From an uncultured Candidatus Saccharibacteria bacterium (GTDB lineage: Bacteria; Patescibacteriota; Saccharimonadia; Saccharimonadales; Saccharimonadaceae), in the NCBI GenBank assembly GCA_948614045.1, contig CAPFSK010000002.1, forward strand, positions 1-64,000: a DNA stretch of 64,000 bases, written 5' to 3'. This document shows positions 34,904-42,742 of the stretch, piece by piece. Every line of letters starts with the position of its first letter. Within the stretch, counting starts at the first letter, position 1. A program made the position numbers and the translations under genes. A model generated the notes under the pieces. The model was given only the letters and a program-made list of their open reading frames with translations. It was not told the DNA's origin and did no database searches.

Positions 34904-35542
34904 ATGAGCAAAAAGTTAGTTGGTGGAATTATTGGCGCAGTAGTCGTAGTCGCGATATTCGGACTAAGCGCATTCTTCTTACGCGGCCGTAATTCCGAGA
35001 ACGAAAATAATAATGATAACAACGGAGGAAATGCTCAAGTGGAAAACAATACAAGCAAAACTGATGGTAAAATCTTAGTGGCTTACTATTCCGCTAGTGG
35101 TAATACCGAGAATGTCGCGAAGAAAATTGCAGACAATCTTGGAGCGGATACTTTTGAGATTGTGCCACAGGAAATCTACACTGATGAAGATTTGGACTGG
35201 ACGGCGGACGGCTCGCGCGTCAATCGTGAACATGAGGACGAAAGCTTGCGCGATATTGCGCTAGTTAATACCGCTCCGGCGGATTGGGCCTCATACGATA
35301 CAGTCTTGATTGGCTATCCGATTTGGTGGGGAATTGCAGCCTGGCCGGTGAATAACTTTGTCAAAGAGAATGACTTTTCTGGCAAGACCGTAATCCCGTT
35401 CGCCACTTCGACATCCTCTGGACTAGGGCAGAGCGGGGAATTATTGGAAGCTATGTCGAATGGCGGTGATTGGCAGACTGGCATGAGGTTTAGCTCGCGC
35501 CCATCTGACGGCGATATCAAAGATTTTACAGATAGTATTTAA
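34904..35542 (+). CDS. Membrane-anchored flavodoxin
   Basis: An N-terminal membrane helix (5-27) and an Asn/Glu-rich spacer precede a flavodoxin fold with the FMN phosphate loop YSASGNTENVAKKIA and IGYPIWWGIAAWPVNNF. There is no lipobox Cys, so anchoring is by the helix. It is the last gene of the MerR operon, with an AAGGAGG ribosome site. Such outward-facing flavodoxins occur in Firmicutes; with the operon make-up, transfer is plausible. Confidence 0.88.
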   Translation: MSKKLVGGIIGAVVVVAIFGLSAFFLRGRNSENENNNDNNGGNAQVENNTSKTDGKILVAYYSASGNTENVAKKIADNLGADTFEIVPQEIYTDEDLDWTADGSRVNREHEDESLRDIALVNTAPADWASYDTVLIGYPIWWGIAAWPVNNFVKENDFSGKTVIPFATSTSSGLGQSGELLEAMSNGGDWQTGMRFSSRPSDGDIKDFTDSI

Positions 35543-35566
35543 CACAGAGAATGTAGCTGAACTAGC

Positions 35567-35598
35567 AAGAGACGATAGCTTTCGCTACCGTCTCTTTT
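35567..35598 (+). terminator. Terminator of the MerR operon
   Basis: AAGAGACG / CGTCTCTT with an inner ATAGC/GCTA pair and T4. Confidence 0.85.
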
Positions 35599-35804
35599 CG
35601 CTGATGCGCGCCCACCCCGGGGCACATTGGTTTGTTTTAATCCGCTGTTTTTGTTTTTGTTAAAGTCTCCACACTCCACCAAACGTATTCAGTGGAACCC
35701 CTGTGAAGCGTACCAGCTTATACTTAGAATATAGCACAAACAGTTTCGTGTCAAGAGATTTTGCGCGAAAAGTCCAAAAATTATCAATCTCCGACCCTGC
35801 GGTA
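35599..35804. other. Intergenic stretch without a gene
   Basis: No coding frame with start signals. On the minus strand a TTGACA (about 35753) with a TATATT/TATTCT -10 about 15-17 bp on could start a short transcript, but no terminator follows. Confidence 0.35.
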
Positions 35805-35833
35805 TTGACAAAAATGCAATTCTGTGCTACAAT
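35805..35833 (+). promoter_or_regulatory. Promoter of the 35889 gene
   Basis: TTGACA (35805-35810), 17 bp, TACAAT (35828-35833). The 55-nt leader has a CTATC/GATAG hairpin and AAGGAGGGTG. Confidence 0.85.
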
Positions 35834-35888
35834 GAAGAGATAAGGCCTATCTGCGTAGCGGATAGAGAACATTAAGGAGGGTGCAATT

Positions 35889-36566
35889 ATGCTAACCGAT
35901 AGAGAAAAGTTGCGTGTCGGTAAACTCATCGCACGCATTCCGGCAACTCGAAAACCATTACGGATGGAAGAAGGAGGTCTTTGTCAGCTGCGCAGTAAAA
36001 ACGCCGCCGACCTAAAGGTAAATCGGCACTATGCGATTGGCGGACCGAACTATAGGGAGCTTGACCGCTCACTGCATAGCCGCAGGTCGGAAACGACCGT
36101 ACCATATTATTGTCGTTTTGACATCTTTGAATATGGTCAACCTGCGGACATTGAGGATTGTGCTCGTAGGTTGTCGCGGCTCAGTATTCAGCTTAAAGTT
36201 TCTGAACTACGGCATTGTCGCCGACAAGATCTTTCACCTGCTGAAGCACGCTATCTCGGTCAATGTTTCATGGTTTGTGGCAAGGTTAACCAAGTCTTTG
36301 GCTATGACACCTATGAACCGTCTTGCTCCGAAGCGCAGTGTGCTATCGGCAAGGATGGAACAGGGATGTATCCCTGTAGAATGAAACCTGCGCCGGTCGT
36401 GATGGAAGAGGGGCAGACCATCGAGTTTGTGTATCACGTAGAGGAGCAAAGCGGACGCTTAATCAGTGTTTTTGATTATGGCAAACTTCGTACTTATAGC
36501 TTCACTCCTCAAGAGTTCATTGCGAAAGGCGGATTCGGTCCAACGCAGCTCAATGCTATCATATAG
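35889..36566 (+). CDS. Orphan hypothetical protein, 225 aa
   Basis: Not recognised. Basic, Arg-rich and soluble, with several Cys in the second half (CFMVCG, SCSEAQC, MYPCRM), perhaps a structural zinc site. No known motif. It is a single gene with a consensus promoter, an AAGGAGGGTG ribosome site and a terminator, like the other orphan single-gene units. Confidence 0.7.
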   Translation: MLTDREKLRVGKLIARIPATRKPLRMEEGGLCQLRSKNAADLKVNRHYAIGGPNYRELDRSLHSRRSETTVPYYCRFDIFEYGQPADIEDCARRLSRLSIQLKVSELRHCRRQDLSPAEARYLGQCFMVCGKVNQVFGYDTYEPSCSEAQCAIGKDGTGMYPCRMKPAPVVMEEGQTIEFVYHVEEQSGRLISVFDYGKLRTYSFTPQEFIAKGGFGPTQLNAII

Positions 36567-36580
36567 CTTAGTTTGATCGG

Positions 36581-36630
36581 TTTAGCCTCGGCTAAAGGGC
36601 AGTTACGTTTTTGTAACTGCCTGATTTTAT
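36581..36630 (+). terminator. Double hairpin terminator
   Basis: TTTAGCC/GGCTAAA (36581-36596) then GGCAGTTAC (36598-36606) / GTAACTGCC (36613-36621) and T-rich DNA. Confidence 0.8.
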
Positions 36631-36694
36631 TATACGTTTTTACTACGAGGTATTACAATTTGACGAAAGTGTTTATCTGTGGCAAAATAGAAAG

Positions 36695-37435
36695 ATGAAA
36701 CCGCTCAAATTCACGCTGATTACGCTTTTCCCCGAGGCCTTGCAACCTTATCTCAATAGCTCTATGCTTTATAAGGCGCAGGATCGCGGAATCATTGCGA
36801 TCGATTATGTGAATTTGCGCGACTTTGGCCTCGGTCCGCATAAATCGGTCGACGATACGCCGTACGGTGGTGGCGACGGCATGCTCTTGCGCTGCGAGCC
36901 GGTTTTTGCAGCGATTGAGAGCGTCAAAGCTGATGACCCGGCCGCTGAAGTCATTCTCCCCACGCCCGTCGGCACGGTCTGGACGCAGGAGCTAGCGAGA
37001 CAGTTCGCTGGAGTCGACCCCACAACAGATGGGGCCGAGAACGCGGCCCGAGAAAAGACGGCGCAACAGCCTCAACCAGGTTCTCAGCATTACATCATCC
37101 TTTGCCCTCACTACGAAGGTTACGACGAGCGTATTATGAGTATTGTCGATTATCCGATCTCGCTTGGGAACTATGTCTTGACTGGCGGGGAACTACCGGC
37201 GCTAATCATTATTGACTCGATTACGCGGTTATTGCCGGGTGTACTTGGTGGCGAAAATTCGGCGGCGATTGAAAGTTTTTCCGATGGTGATAATCTCGAA
37301 TACCCGCAATATACGAAGCCGGCCGAGTTTCGCGGGATGGCGGTGCCGGAAGTTTTGCTTTCTGGTCATCATGGTAAGATTGCTGAATGGCGCGCCGAGC
37401 AGAGTCGGTTAAGGACGGAGCGGAAACAGCCATAG
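36695..37435 (+). CDS. trmD: tRNA (guanine-N1)-methyltransferase
   Basis: Methylates G37 of tRNAs. SPOUT knot-fold landmarks: FTLITLFPEALQPYL, VDDTPYGGGDGMLL, LCPHYEGYDERI and SLGNYVLTGGELPALIIID, ending GHHGKIAEWR. An extra ~20-residue Ala/Thr/Gln-rich loop (about 110-128) sits before the HYIILCPHYEG strand. The promoter TTGACG-17-CAAAAT (36660-36688) lies 6 nt before the ATG, so the mRNA is probably leaderless. Confidence 0.95.
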   Translation: MKPLKFTLITLFPEALQPYLNSSMLYKAQDRGIIAIDYVNLRDFGLGPHKSVDDTPYGGGDGMLLRCEPVFAAIESVKADDPAAEVILPTPVGTVWTQELARQFAGVDPTTDGAENAAREKTAQQPQPGSQHYIILCPHYEGYDERIMSIVDYPISLGNYVLTGGELPALIIIDSITRLLPGVLGGENSAAIESFSDGDNLEYPQYTKPAEFRGMAVPEVLLSGHHGKIAEWRAEQSRLRTERKQP

Positions 37436-37460
37436 TCGCGGCGGTGCTATAATATTAACT

Positions 37461-39539
37461 ATGGATTTATCCGCGCCGATTGAATCAGTGAAAGGAGTTG
37501 GCCCGAAGACCGCCGAAGTTTTGCGGCGGGTGAACTTGCGCACTATCGGCGACCTCGTCTATTGTCTCCCGCGTGTTTATGAAAACTACCAGACAACGGT
37601 CAAAATCGCCGATTTACGGCCCGGCAAAGTTGTCATTCGTGGTAAAATTAGCGACCTGCGCCTCGTCCGCACCAGCCGCAAACGCCTGACTATCACTCAG
37701 GGTGTTATTCGCGACGACACTGGCGCGATTCGCACGCTTTGGTTCAATCAGCCTTACCGTGCCAAACAATTTGACGAAAAGCGCGAGTATTATTTCACTG
37801 GCACTTATGAATTCAAGAGTGGGCGCTATCAGCTCACCTCGCCTAGCGCCACCCTTGTCCAAGACGTCGAGCAAGATTCCGCGGCCGGCTTCCAGCCGAT
37901 TTATTCGGCTAAGAGCGTCATTAAGCCTCAAACTTTTCATAAACTGATGGATGGCCTCCGTCCTGACTTCACCAAAATTCCAGATTTATTACCGCTCACA
38001 GACGGCGCACCAAAATTCATTACGAAAGGCGCGCGTGCCGAGGCGCTCTATAATTCACATTTTCCCGAAAGCCCCGAAGACGCCGAGAAAGGCCGCGAAT
38101 ATCTCGCTTATGAAGAATTATTTGAACTCATCCTCGCCGCGAAACTTAACAAGCAGGAAAATCAACGTCTAAAATCAATCCCACTAAGATTTGAAGCTAA
38201 ATTTATCCAAGCCATTGTCCAGCACCTGCCGTTCAAACTTACTGGAGCTCAGCGCCGCGCGACTTGGGAAATTTTGCAAGACCTCGAGCGCGGCACGCCA
38301 ATGAACCGCTTACTCCAGGGGGATGTCGGCTCCGGCAAGACTATCGTCGCCGCCCTTGCCGCCGCCGAAGCTACGAAAAACGGCCATCAGACCGCCCTGC
38401 TCGCTCCGACCGCAATTCTCGCCACCCAGCATTTCGAGAGCCTCGGAGAATTGTTTAGCATGCTCGGCGGTGCCTTGCAGCGTCAGAAGATTGCCTGGCA
38501 CATGCCGCGGATTGCGCTCTTGACCGGCTCAACTCGCGACAAACGCCAGCTGAAAAAACTCATCGAACAGGGTGAAATCGACTTTGTCGTCGGTACGCAC
38601 GCGCTGCTTACGGACGATACGCATTTCCATTCGCTGGCGTTCTGCATTATCGACGAGCAGCACCGCTTTGGCGTCGGTCAACGCCAAAAACTCCTTTTGA
38701 AATCGCCCGAAAACACTGCCCCGCACCTCCTCTCGATGACCGCCACTCCGATTCCGCGCTCCCTCCAACTCACCGTCTTCGGCGACCTTGACGTTTCGCT
38801 CCTCAACGAACTTCCGCCGGGGCGTCAACCGATCGTCACTAAAATTCTTCCCGAGGTCGAGCAGCGCGACGAACTTTACCCTGCGATGCGCGAACTTTTA
38901 GCTAAGGGTCAGCAAATTTATTGGATTTGCCAGGTAATTGAAGAAAAAAATGCCAATACCGCTACTCCGGTCATCGAACAAGCCAAGAAACTCGCTAAGC
39001 TTTTTCCGAAGATAAAAGTCGACATGCTTCACGGTAAGATGAAACCCGACGAAAAGGATGCTATTATGACCCGCTTTGCCGCTGGTAAAATTCAAATCCT
39101 CGTCTCGACCACGGTCGTTGAAGTCGGCGTCAACGTGCCGAATGCCAATATGATCGTCATCCAAGACGCCGAAGGCTATGGCCTCGCCCAGCTTCATCAA
39201 CTTCGCGGGCGCGTCGGTCGCGGCGATCAGCCGGCAAGTTGTTACCTTCTCACGACCGGCGAAGGTAAACCCTCGCGTCGCTTGCGTGAAATGGAAAAGT
39301 CAACTGACGGCTTCCATCTTGCTGAAGTCGACCTCAAAATCCGCGGCCCGGGCGAAATTTACGGTTCGCAGCAGCATGGCGAGCTAAATCTCCAAGTCGC
39401 AAACTTGACAGATACGCAGCTTATTGCTCAGGCTAGTCATCATGCCTCCGAGTTTGTCAAACATCCCGAAAATCTTCAAAATTACTCTGAACTCGCCACG
39501 CGCATCAAGAAATACCAGCAACTCACCACCCTAAACTAG
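37461..39539 (+). CDS. recG: ATP-dependent DNA helicase RecG
   Basis: A fork-regression helicase. It has an N-terminal wedge OB-fold, Walker A GDVGSGKT (about 290), DEQHRFG (motif II variant DEQH), SMTATPIPRSL, and the helicase C-terminal QLHQLRGRVGRG. 692 aa, typical. TATAAT (37448-37453) is 7 nt before the ATG: leaderless. It begins 25 nt after trmD. Confidence 0.96.
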   Translation: MDLSAPIESVKGVGPKTAEVLRRVNLRTIGDLVYCLPRVYENYQTTVKIADLRPGKVVIRGKISDLRLVRTSRKRLTITQGVIRDDTGAIRTLWFNQPYRAKQFDEKREYYFTGTYEFKSGRYQLTSPSATLVQDVEQDSAAGFQPIYSAKSVIKPQTFHKLMDGLRPDFTKIPDLLPLTDGAPKFITKGARAEALYNSHFPESPEDAEKGREYLAYEELFELILAAKLNKQENQRLKSIPLRFEAKFIQAIVQHLPFKLTGAQRRATWEILQDLERGTPMNRLLQGDVGSGKTIVAALAAAEATKNGHQTALLAPTAILATQHFESLGELFSMLGGALQRQKIAWHMPRIALLTGSTRDKRQLKKLIEQGEIDFVVGTHALLTDDTHFHSLAFCIIDEQHRFGVGQRQKLLLKSPENTAPHLLSMTATPIPRSLQLTVFGDLDVSLLNELPPGRQPIVTKILPEVEQRDELYPAMRELLAKGQQIYWICQVIEEKNANTATPVIEQAKKLAKLFPKIKVDMLHGKMKPDEKDAIMTRFAAGKIQILVSTTVVEVGVNVPNANMIVIQDAEGYGLAQLHQLRGRVGRGDQPASCYLLTTGEGKPSRRLREMEKSTDGFHLAEVDLKIRGPGEIYGSQQHGELNLQVANLTDTQLIAQASHHASEFVKHPENLQNYSELATRIKKYQQLTTLN

Positions 39540-39559
39540 ACAGAAATCAAAAAGTATGC

Positions 39560-39679
39560 TATAATGGAAGTATGGGGTAGTCATAATCTGCGACTACACT
39601 GTTTTTATTAAGGGGTACCAACCCCCGCATTTTTAATAATCTAAAAGATAGAAGACTCATAGAAGGGAAGTGATTTTTC
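39560..39679 (+). promoter_or_regulatory. Promoter and leader of the second JAMM-like gene
   Basis: A TATAAT -10 at about 39560 precedes a ~110-nt leader with GTAGTC/GACTAC and GGGG/CCCC hairpins. GATAGAAGACT (about 39648) is complementary to AGTCTTCTATC in the 3' UTR (about 40410). The ribosome site is AAGGGAAGTG. Confidence 0.6.
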
Positions 39680-40402
39680 ATGCGGTTATCGACCGCAAAC
39701 AAGACCAGTAAGGCGACTTATTGTATGGCCATTATTGTTTTATTGATAGCGCTCAGTTATGGTGCTATGCGTTCTGCTGGAGTTATCTGGTCAAAACTTA
39801 GGACCGAAGATAGCAGTAACAAAGTCAATCTTGACGAAGACGTCGATACTGAGGTTCCGCTCGAGAGCCTGAGCAATATCGACCACGGCGACACATTGGC
39901 GGAAGTTATGGAGGGGATCCGGCGTGAAGACTTCGAGGTCACGGCGGTTTTTACCGCGGACGGAGAGAAGCTGTTCGAGTACACCAGCTATAGCGGGGAT
40001 AATGTTCAATTAAGCGCTGAGCACGTCCAGCTTATGCGCAAGTATGATGGCATTATCAGGCTACATAATCATCCGCTAGAGTGCCATGCTTCGTTTTCTC
40101 GCTCTGACCTCGAATCTTTAGTCGGCTGTCATGCTGGCTATGGCATTATCGTCAGCAAGAACGCCACCTATGTCGTCACTCCAAACCGTAAATGGCCGTC
40201 GGTCGATGAGATTGACACCTTTATGCGCGAACATACCGATATGATGGAGGTCGTTTGGCCGCCGGATTATGACGAAGAGATCCCAGTGACAACCAAAGAG
40301 CTGATGGAGCTCGTTGCTGAGGAGTATGACCTTAGATATTACGAGTGGAGCAAATCTAAGGTTTCCTCCGAAGAAGTTGCGCGGGCGATTCTCGGAGGGT
40401 AA
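39680..40402 (+). CDS. Membrane-anchored JAMM/RadC-like protein 2
   Basis: One N-terminal membrane helix (12-35), an acidic spacer, then a domain aligning with the 10463 protein: HGDTLAEVMEGIRRE, VTAVFTADGEK, and LHNHPLECHASFSRSDLE with His129, His131, Ser140 and Asp143 as putative zinc/active-site residues. The C-terminal ~65 residues are acidic and unique. It has its own promoter and long leader. A zinc protease-like role is inferred from the motif only. Confidence 0.7.
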   Translation: MRLSTANKTSKATYCMAIIVLLIALSYGAMRSAGVIWSKLRTEDSSNKVNLDEDVDTEVPLESLSNIDHGDTLAEVMEGIRREDFEVTAVFTADGEKLFEYTSYSGDNVQLSAEHVQLMRKYDGIIRLHNHPLECHASFSRSDLESLVGCHAGYGIIVSKNATYVVTPNRKWPSVDEIDTFMREHTDMMEVVWPPDYDEEIPVTTKELMELVAEEYDLRYYEWSKSKVSSEEVARAILGG

Positions 40403-40501
40403 AACGAGTAGTCTTCTATCGGTAGAAGACTGAGGCGCGTCGATTTTGGACGCGCCGTTCTCTTTTATGTGATATGTTATAATGGTAGAGACAAATTAAC
40501 T

Positions 40502-41338
40502 ATGTATTCCACTACGACTCTAGTCAAAAATTCAAAAATGAGCGGTAAGTTGGTCGGTACGCATCAGTTGCTCGACAAGGCTGCCCGCAAAGTCCTAGCG
40601 AAACATCTCCCGCGTGGTCGATTTTTTCCAAGCAGTAAGGAAATTCTGCAATTCGAGGGTGCGCGCGGCCCAGACGGTCTAAAACGTAAAAGTCCGGACG
40701 ATGATGATCCTTCGCATATGTTCGGTGATGACAATGGCGCGGAATTGTGGCAGCAAATCGCAGACCATCGTCATAATCTCGTCCAAGCCCTCAAAAAACA
40801 CGATGAGGTTCGCGCGGCGTTTGAGGCAGCCTGGATGGCACACAAGATAACCGACAGTCTGACTCCGGCGCACCATTTTCCGCTTTCTGAGGCCAAGGAA
40901 GAGCTGATGTCGAACAAGGAATTCATCAAAATCTTCGGCGAACCGATTAAAGGTATCATGCACGGCCGCAGTGCTCTCGAAACTGCGCGCAATAACTGGC
41001 TTTATTGGGGGGCTGGCGGCTACATGTCGAAGCATGTTGGTTACGAATATGGCGTCGCAGTGATTGCCGCCGCTTTGCCTGAGCGTACAATTATGCCGCA
41101 TGTGAATTCCGAGGAATTTTGCCTTGTTGAGCCGAAAAAAGTGCTCTATGAGGCGATTGACCGCTTGCAGGTCGCGGCAATGTATGACCAATTCCGTCGA
41201 GACGGCTGGACGGTCGACCTCGCTATGGCGACCAAGAACCAGCTCTTGCCGGAAATTGTTCGTGTCATTGCTCTGCTCTGGTATTCGGCAGCCGAAGAAG
41301 CTTATGGTTTGCATCGCGCTCGAAAGGCGAAAAAATGA
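40502..41338 (+). CDS. Conserved hypothetical protein with HxxxD...PxHH motif
   Basis: 278 aa from the ATG at 40502, chosen because TATAAT at 40478-40483 makes an upstream start impossible. It contains AWMAHKITDSLTPAHHFPL (about 115-133), reminiscent of the His/Asp metal pattern in zinc phospholipase C / S1-P1 nucleases, but with a different spacing, so this is weak. It has no signal peptide. It overlaps rsmD by 4 nt. Confidence 0.65.
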   Translation: MYSTTTLVKNSKMSGKLVGTHQLLDKAARKVLAKHLPRGRFFPSSKEILQFEGARGPDGLKRKSPDDDDPSHMFGDDNGAELWQQIADHRHNLVQALKKHDEVRAAFEAAWMAHKITDSLTPAHHFPLSEAKEELMSNKEFIKIFGEPIKGIMHGRSALETARNNWLYWGAGGYMSKHVGYEYGVAVIAAALPERTIMPHVNSEEFCLVEPKKVLYEAIDRLQVAAMYDQFRRDGWTVDLAMATKNQLLPEIVRVIALLWYSAAEEAYGLHRARKAKK

Positions 41339-41919
41339 CACACTTTTCGCGTGGCGGTAAAGGTAGTCCCGCAGCAACTGATCTCCGCGTCATCGCCGGA
41401 AAATACAAAGGCACGAAGCTCGCGTCTCCCCGGAATTCCGCCACTCATCCTATGGGCGCGCGCGAGAAAAATGCCCTGTTTAATATGTTGCAGCCTTGGA
41501 TTGCTGATGCGCGGGTGTTGGACGCTTACGCCGGCTCCGGCGCACTTGGTATCGAGGCGCTTAGTCGGGGTGCTACAAGTGCCGCTTTCGTTGAACAGCA
41601 ACCGGCAGTTGTGCGAATTCTACATGAGAACTTATCGCGTATCGGAGTTGCGGCGGAGGTCTTGACTGAGGCAGTTGCGGCGGCGACTAGGCGGGCGGAT
41701 TGGCAAGGGAAGTTCAATCTCATTATCGCCGACCCGCCGTATGACAACTTTCAGCAATCAGAAATCGAGGCGCTGAGCGGACTTCTGATGTCGGGCGGGA
41801 TTTTAGCATTATCATATCCGGGGGATTTGGGCGAGTTGGAGCTGACGGGGTTTCAGCTCTTAACAGCGCGTCATTATGCTGCTGCCGGTATCGGCATTTA
41901 CCAAAAAACTATGTTATGA
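41335..41919 (+). CDS. rsmD: 16S rRNA (guanine966-N2)-methyltransferase
   Basis: A Rossmann-fold methyltransferase: RVIAGKYKGTKL, the RSmD-type R-x-x-x-x-ALFNML, SAM loop DAYAGSGALGIEALSRGA, and the catalytic DPPYDN. 194 aa. It overlaps the previous gene (ATGA). Confidence 0.93.
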   Translation: MTHFSRGGKGSPAATDLRVIAGKYKGTKLASPRNSATHPMGAREKNALFNMLQPWIADARVLDAYAGSGALGIEALSRGATSAAFVEQQPAVVRILHENLSRIGVAAEVLTEAVAAATRRADWQGKFNLIIADPPYDNFQQSEIEALSGLLMSGGILALSYPGDLGELELTGFQLLTARHYAAAGIGIYQKTML

Positions 41920-41941
41920 TGGTATAAACAAGGAGGTATCA

Positions 41942-42580
41942 ATGGAAAAAGAAAGCCAAGCTAAGACCAGCACCAAGGCGTCAAACCAAGGGCTGAACCA
42001 AGGTAGTAAGAAAAGTCCGGTGCAGATCGTCGCGCTTGTGATTGCACTCATCGCCGCGGTTGCATTAATCGGGCTATATTTGCTCATGAGCGCCGAAGAG
42101 AATGCCGATGTTGGGTCGAACACGGTCGAAGAGGAAACGATTGAAACGAAATGCGTTATCACGGAGTGTATCAAGGAGATCGAAACTGGCGATAGCATTG
42201 AGAAAATTACGGAAGTAATTGGCGTCGAGCCAGAGACTGATGAGACTACGGGCACGGCAAAATGGAAGTTTAATAGCAAAGAAAGTATCGCACGCGAGAA
42301 GAGCGGTAGTAGCTATATCTTGCAGGCGACTATTGATAAGACCAAAATTGCGAATGATGATGTTGATTTGTCAATTTTCACTGAGCTGAAACAAAAGCTG
42401 GAGAGCGGCGAATCGTTCACTTACGACGAGCTGGTCAAGCAGCTTGGTGGCGTCGAAGGTACATTGGCCGGCAAAACTGATACCTCGAAGCGCTATGCCT
42501 GGGTAGATAAACATGATCAGACCTTTAGCGCAACTTTCTCTGACAAAACTGGGCAGTGCAGTATTATTAGCTTACGCTAA
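41942..42580 (+). CDS. Membrane-anchored BLIP/SmpA-like repeat protein
   Basis: I start it at the ATG at 41942, which has AAGGAGG upstream and a TATGAT -10 inside the end of rsmD. A cytoplasmic Gln/Ser/Lys-rich head, one membrane helix (about 28-50) and an external part with two repeats of about 55 residues (ITECIKEIETGDSIEKITEVIG and its partner LKQKLESGESFTYDELVKQLGG). The pattern resembles the BLIP/SmpA-like fold found in tandem in surface lipoproteins. Function unknown. Confidence 0.75.
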   Translation: MEKESQAKTSTKASNQGLNQGSKKSPVQIVALVIALIAAVALIGLYLLMSAEENADVGSNTVEEETIETKCVITECIKEIETGDSIEKITEVIGVEPETDETTGTAKWKFNSKESIAREKSGSSYILQATIDKTKIANDDVDLSIFTELKQKLESGESFTYDELVKQLGGVEGTLAGKTDTSKRYAWVDKHDQTFSATFSDKTGQCSIISLR

Positions 42581-42589
42581 GTTTTAGTA

Positions 42590-42622
42590 TGCAGTAGGGT
42601 GCTTTTGGTGCCCTACTTTTGT
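42590..42622 (+). terminator. Terminator before tRNA-Leu
   Basis: GTAGGG / CCCTAC stem with inner GC pairs and T4. Confidence 0.8.
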
Positions 42623-42657
42623 CATTTCAGGAAGTTTTATGCTATAATAGAACCGTT

Positions 42658-42742
42658 GCCCGTGTGGTGAAATTGGTATACACGTATGCCTTAGGAGCAT
42701 ATGCCGCAAGGCGTGCTGGTTCAAGTCCAGTCGCGGGCACCA
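42658..42742 (+). tRNA. tRNA-Leu (UAG anticodon)
   Basis: An 85-nt class II tRNA. The acceptor GCCCGTG pairs with CGCGGGC. The anticodon stem TATGC/GCATA closes the loop CTTAGGA (anticodon TAG). There is a long variable arm, a T-arm CTGG-TTCAAGT-CCAG, and encoded CCA at 42740-42742. TATAAT lies about 10 nt upstream. The 3' end is the integration site of the element to its right. Confidence 0.95.

Noticed and set aside
35660..35938. Minus-strand frame of 92 codons upstream of the 35889 gene
   Set aside because: It overlaps that gene's promoter and start, lacks a ribosome site and has no protein-like composition.
41335..42580. Upstream start at 41876 for the BLIP-like protein
   Set aside because: It would overlap the rsmD end; the ATG at 41942 has AAGGAGG and begins the typical cytoplasmic head.
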